This document shows, one piece after another, positions 32,593 to 45,270 of a stretch of 64,000 nucleotides of DNA; the stretch's first letter is position 1, and the number at the start of each line of letters is the position of its first letter. This stretch comes from Lithobates sylvaticus (lineage: Eukaryota > Chordata > Amphibia > Anura > Ranidae): contig CM053029.1 in NCBI GenBank assembly GCA_028564925.1, positions 288,589,057-288,653,056 of the forward strand, in the 5' to 3' direction. The position numbers and the translations under genes are program-made. The notes under the pieces were generated by a model, which was given only the letters and a program-made list of their open reading frames with translations, was not told the origin of the DNA and made no database searches.

Positions 32593-32758
32593 AACTTAAT
32601 TTGAAATTCTGCAAATTATATCAGAGTGGGAGATGCACATTGTACTTTACTTTTAGCTGATGGTTTTCATAACTAAGGAGTTGTTGAAAAGAAACCATTT
32701 ACATTTATAGAAGGAGGAGGATTACAAATGATTTCCGGTTGCAAAACATACACTTTCC

Positions 32759-34367
32759 CAGTGCCTTGAAAAAGTATTCATACCCCTTGAAATTTTCCAC
32801 ATTTTGTCATGTTACAACCAAAAAGATAAATGTATTTTATTGGGATTTTATGTGATAGACCAACACAAAGTGGCCCATAATTGTGAAGTGGAAGGAAAAT
32901 GATAAATGGTTTTCCAAATGTTTTACTAATAAATACCTGAAATGTGTGATGTGCCTTTGTATTCAACCCCCTTTACTCTGATTTCCCTAACTAAGATCTA
33001 GGGGAACCAATAACCTTCAGAAGTCACCTAATTATTAAATAGAGTCAACCTGTGCAACATTTAATCTCAGTAGAAATACAGCTGTTCTGTGAAGCTCTCA
33101 GATGTTTGTTAGAGAACCTTAGTGAACAAACAACATCATAAAGGCCAAGGAACACTCCAGACAGGTCAGGGATAAAGTAGTGGAGAAGTTTAAAGCAGGG
33201 TTAAGTTATAAAAAATATCCCAAGCTTTGAACATCTCACAGAGCAGCGTTCAATTCATCATCTGAAAATGGAAAGAGTATGACGCAACTAAAAACCTACC
33301 AAGACATGGCCGTCCACCCAAACTGACTGGCCAGGCAAGGAGAGCAATAATCAGAGAAGCATCCAAGAGGCCCATAGTAACTCTGGAGGAGCTACAGAGA
33401 TTCACAGCTGAGGTGGGAGAATCTGTCCACAGGGCAACTATTAGTCGTGCACTCCACAAATCTGGCCTTTATGGAAGAGTGGCAAGAAGAAAGCCATTGT
33501 TGAAAGAAAGCCATAAGAAGTCCCGTTTTCAGTTTGCGAGAAGCCATATGGGGGACACAGCAAACATGTGGAAGAATGTGCTCTGGTCAGATGAGACCAA
33601 AATTTAACTTTTTGGCCTAAAAGCAAAACACTATGTGTGACCGATAACTAACACCGCACATCATCCTGAACACACCATCCCCACAGTAAAACATGGTGGT
33701 GGCAGCATTATGTTGTGGGGATGTTTTTCTTCAGCAGGGACAGGGAAGCTGGTCAGAGTTGATGGGAAGAAGGATGGAGCCAAATACAGGGCAATCTTAG
33801 AATAAACCCTGTTAGAGTCTGGAAAAGACTTGAGCCTGGGGTGGAGGCTCACCTTTGAGCAGGACAAGCACCCTAAACATACATCCAGAGCTACAATGGA
33901 ATAGTTTAGATCAAAGCATTTTCATGTGTTAAAATCACCCAGTCAAAGTTCAGACCTAAATCCAATCAAGAATCTGTGGCAATCTGTGTCTACAGATGCT
34001 CTACATCCAATCTGACAGAGCTTGAGCTATTTTGCAAAGAAGAATGAGCAAAAATGTCACTCTGTAGATGTGCAAAGCTGGTAGCGACATACCCAAAAAG
34101 ACTTGCAGCTGTAATTGCAGCGAAAGGTGGTTCTATAGAGTTTTGATTCAGGGGGGCTGAATACAAATACACGCCACACTTTTCACATATTTATTTGTAA
34201 AAAAAAATTAAAACTATTTTATAATTTTTCTTCCACTTCACAATTATATGCCACTTTGTGTTGGTCTATCACATAAAATCCCAATAAAATACATTTACGT
34301 TTTTGGTTGCAACATGACAAAATGTGGAAAATCTGAAGGGGTATGGGTACTTTTTCAAGTCACTGTG

Positions 34368-34368
<1 letters not shown>
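32759..34368 (+). mobile_element. Tc1-like DNA transposon, degenerate
   Basis: Ends CAGTGCCTTGAAAAAGTATT and TACTTTTTCAAGTCACTG, with further inverse sequence inside (CACATAAAATCCCAATAAAA). About 1.6 kb, the usual Tc1 size. It is followed by a (TA)n tract, consistent with TA target preference. Confidence 0.88.
33140..34175 (+). pseudogene. Tc1-like transposase, dead
   Basis: A cut-and-paste transposase of the DD34E group. Recognisable parts: the HTH region (RATISRALHKSGLYGR, 33430 on), NVLWSDETKI with the first Asp (about 33577-33605), [11 protein letters not shown] (about 33690) and SDLNPIKNLW (about 33950), where the family has DLNPIENLW. The catalytic Glu is therefore replaced by Lys. Multiple stops (for example directly after SDETKI) confirm an old, inactive copy. 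Confidence 0.85.
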
Positions 34369-34370
<2 letters not shown>

Positions 34371-34423
<53 letters not shown>

Positions 34424-34437
34424 CATACATACACATA
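34371..34437. repeat. (TA)n and TACA microsatellite
   Basis: About 48 bp of TA followed by CATACATACA, between the Tc1 end and a hAT element. Confidence 0.9.
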
Positions 34438-35296
34438 CAGGGCCAGTGCTAGACTATTTTGTGCCCTAGGCAAGACCAGCTACTTGCACCCCCCTCAAAA
34501 AAAAAAAAACAGTAAATGATATTAAAACAACAACAACTTGAAACTGCTACATTTCTCTAGCTAACATCATCCAATCCTGCAGTGTGCAGCAGTTTGCGTA
34601 ACATCAGCACAGTGTGTGTGGAAAATCAGTGGGAAGCATACTCGGACTGGGACAAAAAATAGGCCTGGGCATTTTAGACTAAGCAGCCTATTTTATTTTT
34701 TAAACCAAATTACAAGTACAGATGCTTCCCGTTCATTCATAAAGTGAGGCATAGTAAACACAGTTTACTATACCTAAGTTAAGAAAGGAAAAAAAAGAAA
34801 ACAGAGTCAGTGATTGGTACCATCATTTCAGATGAGGAAGGGGCCAGTAAATGATACATTTACTGCCCCTTCCCTGCTCTCCATTCTTACAGGGGGATGA
34901 GGATGGGGCAGGAGAGAGGAAATAGTGGGGCAGGAAAGATCAAAGCAGGGTCGGGGGAGATCAAAGTGGCTCTGGGGGAGATCAAAGCGGGGCTGGGAGA
35001 GATCAAAGCGGGGTTGGGAGAGATCAAATTGGGACTGGGGTGAGAGGACAGGAGGCTCTGGGAGAAAGGAAACAGCAGGGCAGGGAGATCAAATTGGGGC
35101 AGCAGGACCTGGATAGGAGGGGCAGCATATAGAGAAACTAGTCTCCTCCATTTCCCTCCTGCATCCGCTGAATGTATGTGGGAAGAAGAGGAGGAGAAGC
35201 TGGCATTCAGTAGCTGCAGGGAATCGGTTTCTCTACATGCTGCTGTCTTGTTAGAACATGGCATGGCTAGTTTGCCTAGTGGTAGCACCGGCCCTG
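34438..35296. mobile_element. hAT-type element, non-autonomous
   Basis: Ends CAGGGCCAGTGCTAG and GGTAGCACCGGCCCTG are inverses. About 859 bp. Flanking 8-mers TACACATA/TGTATATA match only 5 of 8, because the insertion is in a microsatellite. It contains a GATCAAAG-(C/T)GGGG tandem region at about 34935-35095. Confidence 0.8.
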
Positions 35297-35407
35297 TGTA
35301 TATATACAGTGTGTGTGTATGTATAATATATATATATATAACTTTTTAAGTGCAGTAAGAGTACTGATATGGGCGATTTTGTTGGTTGACTGTAAATAAT
35401 AAAACAC

Positions 35408-35695
35408 TGTGGGTTAGAATTACTAAAGAAAAATAGACTGTGCACCTTGCAAATGCAATTGCACAAATTTTCCTTAGTGAATTTAAATGTGGTAAAGCTT
35501 CACTTTGTAAAGAATATTCAATCAGGTGCAAGGAAAAAAAAACAGCATTTTTCTTGCACATGATTGGATGATGGAATGTTTTACCACATTTACTAAGCTC
35601 ACTATGCTCTGGGGAAAATTAGTTCAACTGCACTTGCAAAGTGCACAGCCTATTTGCCTATTTGCCTTGATTAGTAAATCAACTCCTGGGTATGG
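35408..35695. mobile_element. long palindromic MITE
   Basis: Left GGGTTAGAATTACTAAAG and right TTAGTAAATCAACTCCTGGG. Inner arms pair, for example AATGCAATTGCACAAATTTTCC with the complement near 35620 and GTGGTAAAGC/TTTACCAC. Related in its ends to the MITE at 25047-25190. Confidence 0.7.
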
Positions 35696-35699
35696 GACT

Positions 35700-37408
35700 T
35701 TCAATCCGTGGGAGTAAATTAAACTGATTATTTTATTTCAAACAGTAATTTTCTTACAGACATGCTTATAGTCTATGGGATGTCTCAGTTACTGCTGGAA
35801 AAATCCAATGTGATTGATATCTGTGATGCAGTATGACCTTCATTAAAATAAACACAATTCTGGTGTGTATTTCTGCAGAAGTTTGTGGTTCATTTACATT
35901 ACCTCAGTATAAGAAGCAAAAAGCAGACATAAAATGCAACTATCTGGGTTGGAATGGAGTAGGTAACATTGTGCAAGACCATTGGAGCCTTGAATAAATG
36001 CCAATAAAGGTAGATTTATTGAAAGAAACTTGTTCTGTGCTAGGGATATATTTCCGTCTTCTTGTGTGACAGTGACATTTTTGTCTAATTGCTTGTGTCT
36101 TTTAAAAACATCAAAAATGTTTAAAAAGCATCACATTAACAGAATAATATGTAATAATACAGGAGGACTTTCAGTCATACAGCAGTCAAACATGCAAAAT
36201 TTGCAGGAATCATTTCTAAAACTTCATTACGTAAATCAGATTTTTCAGCTGGAGGGCCACAGCACCCTGGGGTTTTGTTTCTTGAGGGATCTCGTGACAA
36301 AATGTCTAATTATTGCCCCAACTTGCCAAAATTGTCAACATGCTGGCAGGTGGATCAAGCCTGCCTTTTTTGTTACAAAAGCCACATTATTGTTTGTGTG
36401 CAGCATTACAACCTTGGGCACCATGTGGGTCATCCATTAGCATCCAACAACTGATGACAACAATGGTTGACAAGGAGTGCATTGGGTGCCTTTACAGTGT
36501 CCTTGTGTGTCCCTTCTCTGGCCCTCTCTGTCAGCACTGGGGTCACGCTAACTATGTGATAGAGAGAAACTGAGCAAGAAGAGAAACTCTGAAAAGTTGT
36601 CAGTACCGGTGTGAAAAGGTATATATACTTTGCAAAAATAAATTGCCTCTTAGGTTGGGTGTCTTATGTGTGCGGATGCTGCTTCATCTAAATGCTGTTG
36701 CATTTAGATATGTAAAACTATTAGTTTAGAATAGGATGCCTCACTGTTGCCATAAGAGGGGTTTATGTGTAATCACCATTAATAAATGTAAAAAGATATG
36801 TGTATAAATATATTTTAAACAGCTTAAAAGTTTAGTGGTGTGATATGATAAACTTTGAAGAGAAATGCTTAGATCTCCTGTATATTCTGGCTGCCAAAGG
36901 GTGAGTTCTATTGTTTACCAATTATACTGTATGCAAGAAGTCATGACAATTAGATTCAGTGACTTAACTCAGGCTGTGTGGGGCCACGGTACAGTAATTA
37001 TCTAGACCAGGCAATTTAAATCTCTTTGTTTTCCATATATCCTCTTCAAATGATCCCCTCATTTAGACATGCAATAAGGGTGGCCATTCTTTCAAGAAAG
37101 CATAATTTTCCATTTAAAAAGGCTTCCTTCCAAAAAGGTTGTGAACTTGCAATCCTAGGCCAGTCAGACATGGTTCGAAATTTGGCTGGCTCAGCAGGGA
37201 CTGGACAAGATTCAAACTTGCAATCAATTTGGGCACAGCCAGTCTGTCAGATTTCTTTTACATGTGATTGCTTTCAGCAGCTATAGTTGCTAGCAATAAT
37301 CATTGCATTCTGCCAACTGGGAAAGCTCCATGTGCCCCCCACTTGCAGAGCCTGTCAGATCCTGGAGGGGAGAGATCCTGAGATTACCATAGGGCCCCCC
37401 ACATACAC
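35700..37408. other. AT-rich DNA without recognised features
   Basis: A 136-codon frame at 36030-36440 shows no domain, and composition gives no support for coding. Confidence 0.5.
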
Positions 37409-37410
37409 AT

Positions 37411-37841
37411 ACAGAGGGTTCCCGGGTTACAAACAAGAAAGGGACTGTAGGTTTGTTCTTAAGTTGAATCTGTTTGTAAGTCGGAACAGGTACATTTTTT
37501 AAGTGTAGCTCCAGACAAAAAATCTATTTTTAAGTTTTTTTAGATAACAAAGAGAAGGGTTATCACCCCTGTAACATTTGTTTTGCTGTCTGTGCCCCTG
37601 TTCAGAAGATTTCACCTCACCTTCTGTCCCAATGACAATTGGATTTTGAAAATTTTGGGTTGTTAGGGAAACATGGACTGGTGATAAAGCTTCAGTGGAG
37701 ACACCTTTTTCCCTAATTAACTCTTACAGGAGAGAATTTTCCTTCCTAGGGGTAGATTTCCTCTCACTTCCTGTTGTCTCCCTCCGTTTGTAAGTAGGAG
37801 TCATTTGTAAGTCGGATGTTTGTAAGTAGGGGACCCCCTGT
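37411..37841. mobile_element. mariner/Tc1-type MITE
   Basis: Ends ACAGAGGGTTCCC and GGGGACCCCCTGT, preceded by T and followed by A, consistent with TA target sites. Subterminal TTACAAAC and GTTTGTAAGT repeats on both sides. Confidence 0.7.
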
Positions 37842-38010
37842 ACATATAAACAGTATATACTGTATATATAGCTATATCTATAGATATATATATATATATA
37901 TATATCTGTATATAGATCTATATAACAGATCTATATAATAGATATATCTATATATCAATATAAATATATATCTATCATATATATATATATATATATAAAT
38001 ATAAAGGGAA
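37842..38010. repeat. TATA/GATA-type microsatellites
   Basis: Nested AT-rich palindromic runs of TATATA, AGATCTATATA and ATCTATATATC. A smaller TA run is at about 38545-38566. Confidence 0.85.
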
Positions 38011-38545
38011 GTGTGGTCATATTCAGGGGGTCACCCAGGATGGGTGAGGAATTCCCGGGAATAGCCTTAGTCAGGAGAGGACTGACTCGAAGTTCTCTCT
38101 GTGTTAATAGAGAGATATTTGGGACCAGGAATTTCGGAGGCTCTGAAGTTATATTCGGGTGGGAAAGAGCCTCCACCCCTGACTGCACACGCAGGGTTAA
38201 TAGCCTCCAGGAAGCAGCTCCAGACAGGTAGTAGTGCTAGGTTGGTGGTGAGAAGGAGTTGGTGAATACACCTGTCTTGAAGGGTTGTGCGTCTGCTGGA
38301 GGCTGCTAAAAAAAGATCCTGCAAGGACTGTTAAACCCTTGGGGCAAAGACCCATCCATGAACTGTATGTGCCTTTTTACTTTTACTTGTGCTGAAGATA
38401 AGCGGACTTTATGTTGTATTTTTGTGCTTGTATGCTGCTGGAAGCCTTATTTTGATTTGCTGAAAATTATAAGCCTTTTTGTTTAAAGTTTAATGGCTTT
38501 GCACTCGGTCCTGTGGAGCTAAAATCCCCCCAAACTTTACAAGTA
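38011..38545. other. unclassified repeat, possibly a solo LTR
   Basis: Begins near TGTGGTCATATTC and ends near ACTTTACA, about 530 bp. It is GC-richer than its flanks and lies between TA microsatellites. No coding part is seen, so an LTR origin is only a guess. Confidence 0.25.
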
Positions 38546-38999
38546 TATATATATATATATATATATACTGTATATATACGTATCCTATGTGTTGTCTGTC
38601 TCACTGATTGTGTATGAATGCAATGTTAGAGTATCTTCAATAATTCTGTTAACTTTTTTTTTCTGTAACCATGTAACTAGATAGATTTCTGGTTGCTAGA
38701 TTTAGAACTTTTTCTTTTCAATATTTTTATTCAGAAATTACAAAATCAGCATTTGCCATTGCAACAGAAAGTGAGTGCTCATTATAAAACAGGAGATGAT
38801 TTGTTTACAGCACTGAAGAGTATATTTTGATATTAAATTCGATCTATCATCCACATATTAGACTTGTGTGAGAAAATCAAACATAAAAAATTAGACCATA
38901 AAGAAACACTCTATAACTTATGAAATAAATAAAAAAACTCCCAGGCCATTTACTCCTGCTCTGCCTAAATTACGATTACGAAACAGCAAAACGACCCAG

Positions 39000-39872
39000 A
39001 ATCCTCAGTTAATACTATAGGAATTCTTCACCTTTTATTCCAAACTGTATGATTCCCCTAACCTATTCCCCAAAGATAAGGCAGAGGAGTTCCTCCATGA
39101 TATCCCACTTCCTACACTGGCTCAAGGTCATGTGGAGTTAATGGAAGCAGAATTTACTATAGGAGAAGTAGTAGCAGCCATCAAAAGTTTGAATCCGTCA
39201 AAGGCGCAAGGCCCAGATGGATTCTCTGGTCACTACTATCGCAAATATGTTTAGACTCTGACCCCCCATCTGTGCTCCTTTTATAACGAATTGAGAAAGG
39301 GTTCCCCTTTGCCACTGCACAAAAATAATGCTTTTATCCATGCTATCCCCAAACCAAATAAGGACCATGGGGACTGTGTGAATTATCACCCAATATAATT
39401 AATGTCGACCTCAAAATAATGACAACGATTTTGGCCTCTCACATGAACTTGTTCTTACCAACATACATTCAACTTGGACCAGGTAGGATTCGTTCCCAAT
39501 AGGCAAGCCGTGATCAGACCAGATGGATTATTGATATCATATATGCTCTTAACTCAGGCTGGGATGGTAGGGGGAAGAGGGGGGCGCTGTTGTTATCACT
39601 AGATCTCCACAAAGCCATTGATTCCCTGTCTTGGGATTATCTCTTTTTCACTTTAGAAGGCTACGGGTTTGGCTCAAAATTTTTGACGATGCTTAAAACG
39701 ATCTATAGTGCTCCCATGACATGCCTTGTGGTCAAGGGCTATAAGTCATAAAACATAGACATCCGTAGAGAGACCCAACAGGGTTGCCGCCTGTCTCCCA
39801 TATTGTTTATTATGGCACTAGAACCACTGGCCATCAAAATTCGGGGTCATCCAGTTATACAAGGTGTTCACT
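39000..39872 (+). pseudogene. L1 ORF2 reverse-transcriptase fragment
   Basis: This encodes FHDI-like upstream blocks, AIKSLNPSKAQGPDGFSGHYY (about 39178-39240), NNAFIHAIPKPNKD, SLDLHKAIDSL (D to K/H changes in the DxxKAFD block) and RETQQGCRLSPILFIMALEPLAI. Stops and frame changes are frequent. The YADD block is absent because the segment ends before it. Confidence 0.8.
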
Positions 39873-39889
39873 AGGGTGATCACAAGCAC

Positions 39890-40985
39890 AAATGTGCAGT
39901 CGGATCTCCTGGGCTGGGACCATATAGGAGAAACTAGACAACTATCAGCATTGTGAGCATTGGAGACAGGAGAGTCTCTTGAAATCAGTCCCAAATCCAG
40001 GAACATCTGCTGCAAGTTGGTAAAGGAGTGGGATTTGCCCCTATATGAAAATGACAACCAGAATGGAAACGACCAACGATACTTAATTTGGCGGTTGATC
40101 AGATGAGTTAGTAGCGGTTTCAGCGATCTCCTCCTCCTCATCGTCGCCTGAGAGATATCTGCAAAGATCTGGTCAGAATATCCCAGGAGGGATACCGTAT
40201 ATCTTACTTGGTTCTAGCCTCCTTTATTATCTTCTCCTTAATCTGGTAAAAGTGCAGCTTAACAATCTCATCTCTAAGCAGGCCATCTGGCCTGGGGGGC
40301 TGTCAGGGCTCGATGTACACTGACGATTTCAAGCTGATGATGTGAGATATCTGGTATCAAATTTTTCATCAACGATTGTATAGTGTCCTCTAAATCCACC
40401 ACCGATTCTGGGAGGCCCCGCACCCAAAAGTTTTACCTCCTGGATCTGTTTTCCATTTCCATGCGTTAACCTGATCAACTTGCATGGACGAAATCATTCT
40501 GGAATTTTGGTTCACTCTCTTCACGGTACTATCCATTTTGGACTCAATAGTGTCCAGCCTTTCTCCAATATTTTGAAAATGATCTTTCAAATCAGTAGTA
40601 ATAATTGTGCAGGCTTTAGTTCTTGTTGCAGGAGAGCAGAAAATCTAGCCATAAGAGCTGAATCTCCTGAATATGAAGTAGTACGGATAGGTGGCTGAGA
40701 GTGTACAGGACTGTTTTGGCTCAGTGCCAGCTCAGCAAGTTCTGCCATTTGCCTGTCTTTGGAGGAGGCTTGGGAATCAGCATATTTGAATGCCCTTTCT
40801 GGGGACACAGATGAGGGAGATAGCTGTGGGTGCTCACCTCGTGGTGTGGTCAGCATCTCATCCTGAGATTGGGAGGAGAAGTGGCCTCTCCCAGGGCTGT
40901 CCTGTGAAGCTGCATCCAGGCATGGTGAGGCTGGCTTCTGGGTCTGATGGCCACCACGCGCCGTGTCTCCCTTCCCTGGTGCCAT
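39890..40985 (-). pseudogene. L1 ORF1 protein, broken
   Basis: Starts MAPGKGDTARGG at 40983-40985, 15 bp inside the element's 5' end. It has a Ser/Gln-rich N-terminus, a coiled-coil segment (FQNIGERLDTIESKMDSTVK, about 40525-40580) and a C-terminal domain around FWLSFSYRGKSHSFTNLQQM (about 40005-40070). It reads in more than one frame, so at least two frame changes are present. It differs from the ORF1 of the 6867-13600 element, so it is a separate L1 lineage. Confidence 0.65.
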
Positions 40986-41034
40986 CTTAGCCTGGGGAGC
41001 TTTAGAACTTTATACAATTTACCAATACATTTCT

Positions 41035-41690
41035 GTTGTTATGTAAGGGTGAGTTCAATGTTTGAGTCGAACAGGTGTATATTATGGGGCATCTGTGGCA
41101 AATTTTAGCACCGCGGAATTGCCCCATTATGCACTGCGAGATCGCATTGATGTCTGATGATTAGCTAAGGCATGCACCTGACCTGTATGCTTTGGCCAAT
41201 CACAGCGTGCTTACATAGCAGCCGTGTATAGTGTGTGACTGTGGACAGAGGTAGATTGAGCTAGATTAGGCAGGCAGGTTAGTTAGTGGCAGTGTATTTA
41301 ATATATATATAGACAGTCTATATAGCACAGTGTATTGAAGTGGTTAAGGGGAACCCTGCGCCAACGTTTAAAAAAAAATGGCGTGGGGGTCCCCCCCAAA
41401 ATCCTGCACTAACAAGGGGGCCCCCAGATCCTACCCCATACCCTATGTGAATGGGTATGGGGTACATTTTACCCCTACCTATTCACCAAAAAAGTGTAAA
41501 AAAAGTAAAAATGACAGGAGACCGTTTTTTGACAAATCCTTTATTTAAAAAAAAAAAAAAAAAGTGTCCTGTGATATCCATCCATCTTCAATCACGGCGC
41601 CCGACAGACCCGAAAATTAGAAAGAAAAACTCTGATACCTTTACAGTTTTTCTTAGATTAAAACTTTAGAGACAGGCATCAGCTTTGCTC
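41035..41690. mobile_element. diverged foldback-family copy
   Basis: Shares TTTGAGTCGAACA, the CACTGCGA/TGGCCAATCA region, GAACCCTGCGCC, AAATGGCGTGGGGGTCCCCC and the AAAAAGTGTAAAAA stretch with other copies. The ends are not clear. A (TA)n-like run is near 41301. Confidence 0.55.
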
Positions 41691-41699
41691 TCCATAAAT

Positions 41700-43315
41700 A
41701 TAAAAAAAAGAAAAGAAAGCCACAATCTGCCAGTCTCTTCTGAAAGAAATGTTGTAAATGCATCAGTGCTCCAGTGACCAGTGTGAGTCAGGTGTACCCG
41801 ATGGCTATTCATGCTTAGGCAAGGTTGGGAAGATGTGTAAACTAGAACAAGAAAGAGGTATATACCTGGGGACTCGATCTCAATAAAATTTGTGAGAGGT
41901 GCCACCCACAATTAAGGAGAGGGTGTCTCCAATTATGTATATACACCAAAACCAGAGAAAAACAAAAAGAGGGGAGATTTGGATAGACCACCCAAAGGCT
42001 TATTTCTCGTAAAAATATTTTATTTAAAAAAAAGAGAAAAAAGGCATTGAAAAACAGCAAGGCTCCTACAGCATACTAATACCTCACTCCCTCCTAAAAT
42101 ACACCATCATCTCCCCAGTAATATATATACCCTCCCAAACCAACACCCTAAGACCCTCCTCCCAGACACAGCAACCCACTAGGACCCTCCCGTACGAAGC
42201 TAAGACAAATGTGACTGTATAAACTAGACCCCCTAAAAAGAGAGTTGGAACCCCTGATAAAGCACCCGCACGCTAATATGACCTATAGTCCATAACAACC
42301 AAATGACCCAGCAAATCACCAGAGATCTTGTATATGTTAGTACTGCACCTTAAAGCCGCAATGGGTAAATGCAGTGCATAACCAACACACAGGAAATCCA
42401 GTGGAGAGCATTGTCACTGTATATTTAGTATCATTGACACATTTGTGTATCTCTATGCATGCAGTCCATCCAATATCATTGAATATAAAAATCTGCTTTT
42501 GAAGCTCAGGTACAATCATAAATCACTGTGGACTCCTATAGTCTATGGATACAGGAAAGGACTCGGGCTATTCCAAAGGATTGCATAGTTAATAACCAGA
42601 GATAGCAATACACAGTTTACTGAAGCTCAGGACAAATAAACCAGAGATGGATATACATATATGCAGAGAACAGTTCGTGGTGACTCCCTTAGGCTTGTAG
42701 CTGGAATGGCCGATATTTTACTAGCGTCCTAGCCACTCTGAGTGTCGTAGTTCAATGCCAATAGAGCAAGGATACCTGTGCTAGGGGTCAAAGTTACTCA
42801 AAGTCCCGCTGCAGCTGTCTCACGGTTCCAGTGTGCATCACAGTCTCCAGGCATCCAGGCTCTTGAAGTACTAGTAGGTGAAATAAACCTAATGAAAGTC
42901 AACAGCATGCAGTCTGCGGATGAAGATAAACACAGTAATCCTATAGATAGGTAGACCGCAGTGTGTGGTGTGACGATGACATCTAGTGTCTCTTAAATGT
43001 TGCGTAATGGGACAATAGCTGTGAGGATACATGATGCACAATGCCTCCACCGGTTCTGGTATGGGATCCAATGGTTGCAGTGAGTAGTAGTTATTTGGTG
43101 ATTAAGCGTGTGGTGCATACTCCTGTCTCTGCAGGTTGTTACATAATCCATTCAAAAATAAATATGGGAGCCTTTAGTGTTCATAGACTTATCATTTCCA
43201 AATGCACTCTGCCCATTCCAATACCTGCTTTGTCTATTACTCCTATTCCAACTGATGCACCTCCCCCTAAAGGCCTAGACATGGAAGCTCTTAGTTATTG
43301 GCATATGTGAACACA
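41700..43315. other. unclassified non-coding repeat-like region
   Basis: Poly-A-containing non-coding DNA without recognisable domains. The general style (long, non-coding, mid-GC, followed by CAAT-rich sequence) resembles retroelement terminal regions, but I cannot name it. Confidence 0.3.
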
Positions 43316-44193
43316 TTCTACAATTCATTTTAGTGCTCTACTCCTTTCCGTCTGCCAAGGTACGAGTCAATGGCCACCTATCGAATGCCTTCTCTATTTC
43401 GGATAGAACTCGCCAAGGCTGCCCTCTCTCCCCGCTAATATTTGTCCTCATGCTAGAATCACTACTCATCCGCCTCAGGAATAACCCAGACATCAAAGAA
43501 GTCTCAATCTCCAAGACTACATACAAGTTAGCTGCTTTTGCAGATGACATTCTCTTATTTCTAACAGAACCACTTATTAGACTACCCAACTTACTTAAGG
43601 ACTTCGTCCTGTTCAACACATTGACTAACCTATGAATAAACTTCTCGAAATCAGAAGAGCTGAATATCTCCTTAACGAAAGAGATACTAGTGCAATGTCA
43701 ATCAAACTTCCCATTCAGATGGAGGCACGACTCGATAGCTTATCTTGGGATCCAATTACCCACCCAATTATCCATTGGGTGTATACCAAAAATTACCTCC
43801 CGACCCTTCAAAATATTCTGAAAAACCTGATGTCTTGGTCTATGGGCCTTTTCTCATGGTTTGGTAGAGCAATAATTAAAATGAACATCCTCCCAATAAT
43901 ACTATATATTCTACAGACAATTCCTGTAAAACTGCCTCATGCCTCTCAATTAACCCTTTCTGAAGAGGACTGGGAAAAAATATATTCTTATATACACAAG
44001 GGAACAATCAATGTAAACCCCACTATACCCCCCAACTGTTGGAGATGCTCTGACAAGGACGGCTCACTCCTTCATATATAGAGATCCACCACCTCATTAC
44101 TCAAATCACCACATTCCAGATAGAATTTTCCCCAGCCCAATCACTCCTACACCACTCCTCCATCCCAAAAAAGACTACCACCGCTCCCTATTA

Positions 44194-45270
44194 GGGATGG
44201 GCCCGGTGTTCGAATCGAACATCGGGTGTTCGACCGATCGTCGAGCCCAGAACTATTTGGGCCGCTCGCATCAAATTCGTTTGATGCGAGCGGTCCGCAA
44301 TGCACTGCGCCAGTCGCAGTGCATTGCTGGCTGATGATTGGCCAAGCATGCACTGTGACCCCGCATGCTTGGCCAATCATAGAGCCAGTGGCTAGGAGAG
44401 CCATAATTGGCCACAGGCAGGATGCCTGTGTCCAATTATAGCTCAAGGGGTTTAGTACACGCCCCACACTATAAAAGGCCGCCGCGCCAGCGGCCTCGTG
44501 TAGTGTGTTCCAGCGTGTCAGTGACAGTATCTGCTGTGATCCATTCTGCAGTGCTGTTTAGTCTGACTATATCTGTGCTGTGATTCTGGGGATTAGTGTG
44601 TGCGTGCTGTTAGTACAGCATTGCAGTATCACATTAAAACACCTCAAGGGTCTGGTGTGGATTTTGAGGGGGACCCCACGCCATTTTTTTTTTTTGGCCG
44701 GGGTTCCCCTTAATATCCATAGCAGACCTGAAGGGCCTGGTAATTGAATTTAGGGGGACCCCCACGCTTTTTTTTTATCAATGACTTTTTTTTTATCAAT
44801 GACTTTCAATAAATGACTGTTCTCTTTGTTACGGGAGCCGACAATTCATTAGCCGCGAGTGATTTTAAATAGCTTTTTTTCCTGCAAAAATTACACTTTT
44901 TGCAGGGACAGTTCTAAGCACGGGAAACATGCGCCCCTTCACAGGCATACTATAGACACCCCCCAGGTACGAAATTTAAAGGAATATTACACTTTTATTG
45001 TTTCACTTTAAGCCTTGTTAAAATCACTGCTCCTGAAAAAACGGCCGTTTAAAAAAAAAAAAATTGCATTGATACGTGTCCCCTGGGGTAGGACCCAGGT
45101 CCCCAAACACTTTTTATGACAATAACATGCATATTAGCCTTTAAAATTAGCACTTTTGATTTTGAATGTTCGCGTCCATTGTAATTAATAGGGTTCTTTA
45201 GTTCGCACGAACTTTAGGTCCGTTCGCGGGTTCTGGTGCGAACCGAACCCGGGGGTGTTTGGCTCATCCC
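44194..45270. mobile_element. foldback-family element inserted in L1
   Basis: Left GGGATGGGC and right GGCTCATCCC, with TA on both sides (44192-44193 and 45271-45272). It contains a CATGCTTGGCCAATCAT inverted repeat pair around 44335-44380, a TATA-like CACACTATAAAAGG at 44465-44478, and a right arm homologous to the 46.7-49.0 kb element. 1,077 bp, no protein. Confidence 0.85.
44463..44480 (+). promoter_or_regulatory. conserved TATA-like box in foldback element
   Basis: CCCCACACTATAAAAGGCC is followed by a GC-rich stretch. It is conserved with the inverted copy at 4545-4575. Confidence 0.4.

Larger units (their letters stand above)
38712..41000 (-). mobile_element. rearranged L1 insertion in three segments
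   Basis: Flanked by an 11-bp duplication TTTAGAACTTT at 38701-38711 and 41001-41011. The left end is an antisense L1 tail (TTTTCAATATTTTTATTCAG). 39000-39870 is a reverse-transcriptase segment in plus orientation, and 39880-40985 is ORF1 on the minus strand. The order along the minus strand is ORF1 (sense), RT (inverted), tail (sense). Confidence 0.7.

Noticed and set aside
36030-36440. 136-codon open frame as a host gene
   Set aside because: No domain, no splice-site support, AT-rich surroundings; a chance frame.
38011-38545. Solo LTR
   Set aside because: The TG/CA edges and a target duplication are not convincing; kept only as an unclassified repeat.
40587-40985. Independent host gene on the minus strand
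   Set aside because: It starts 15 bp inside an L1 flanked by target duplications and matches the ORF1 layout.
42900-43080. A fourth hammerhead-like motif
   Set aside because: A TTGCGTAATG box is present, but no CUGAUGA-type box or closing helix could be placed.
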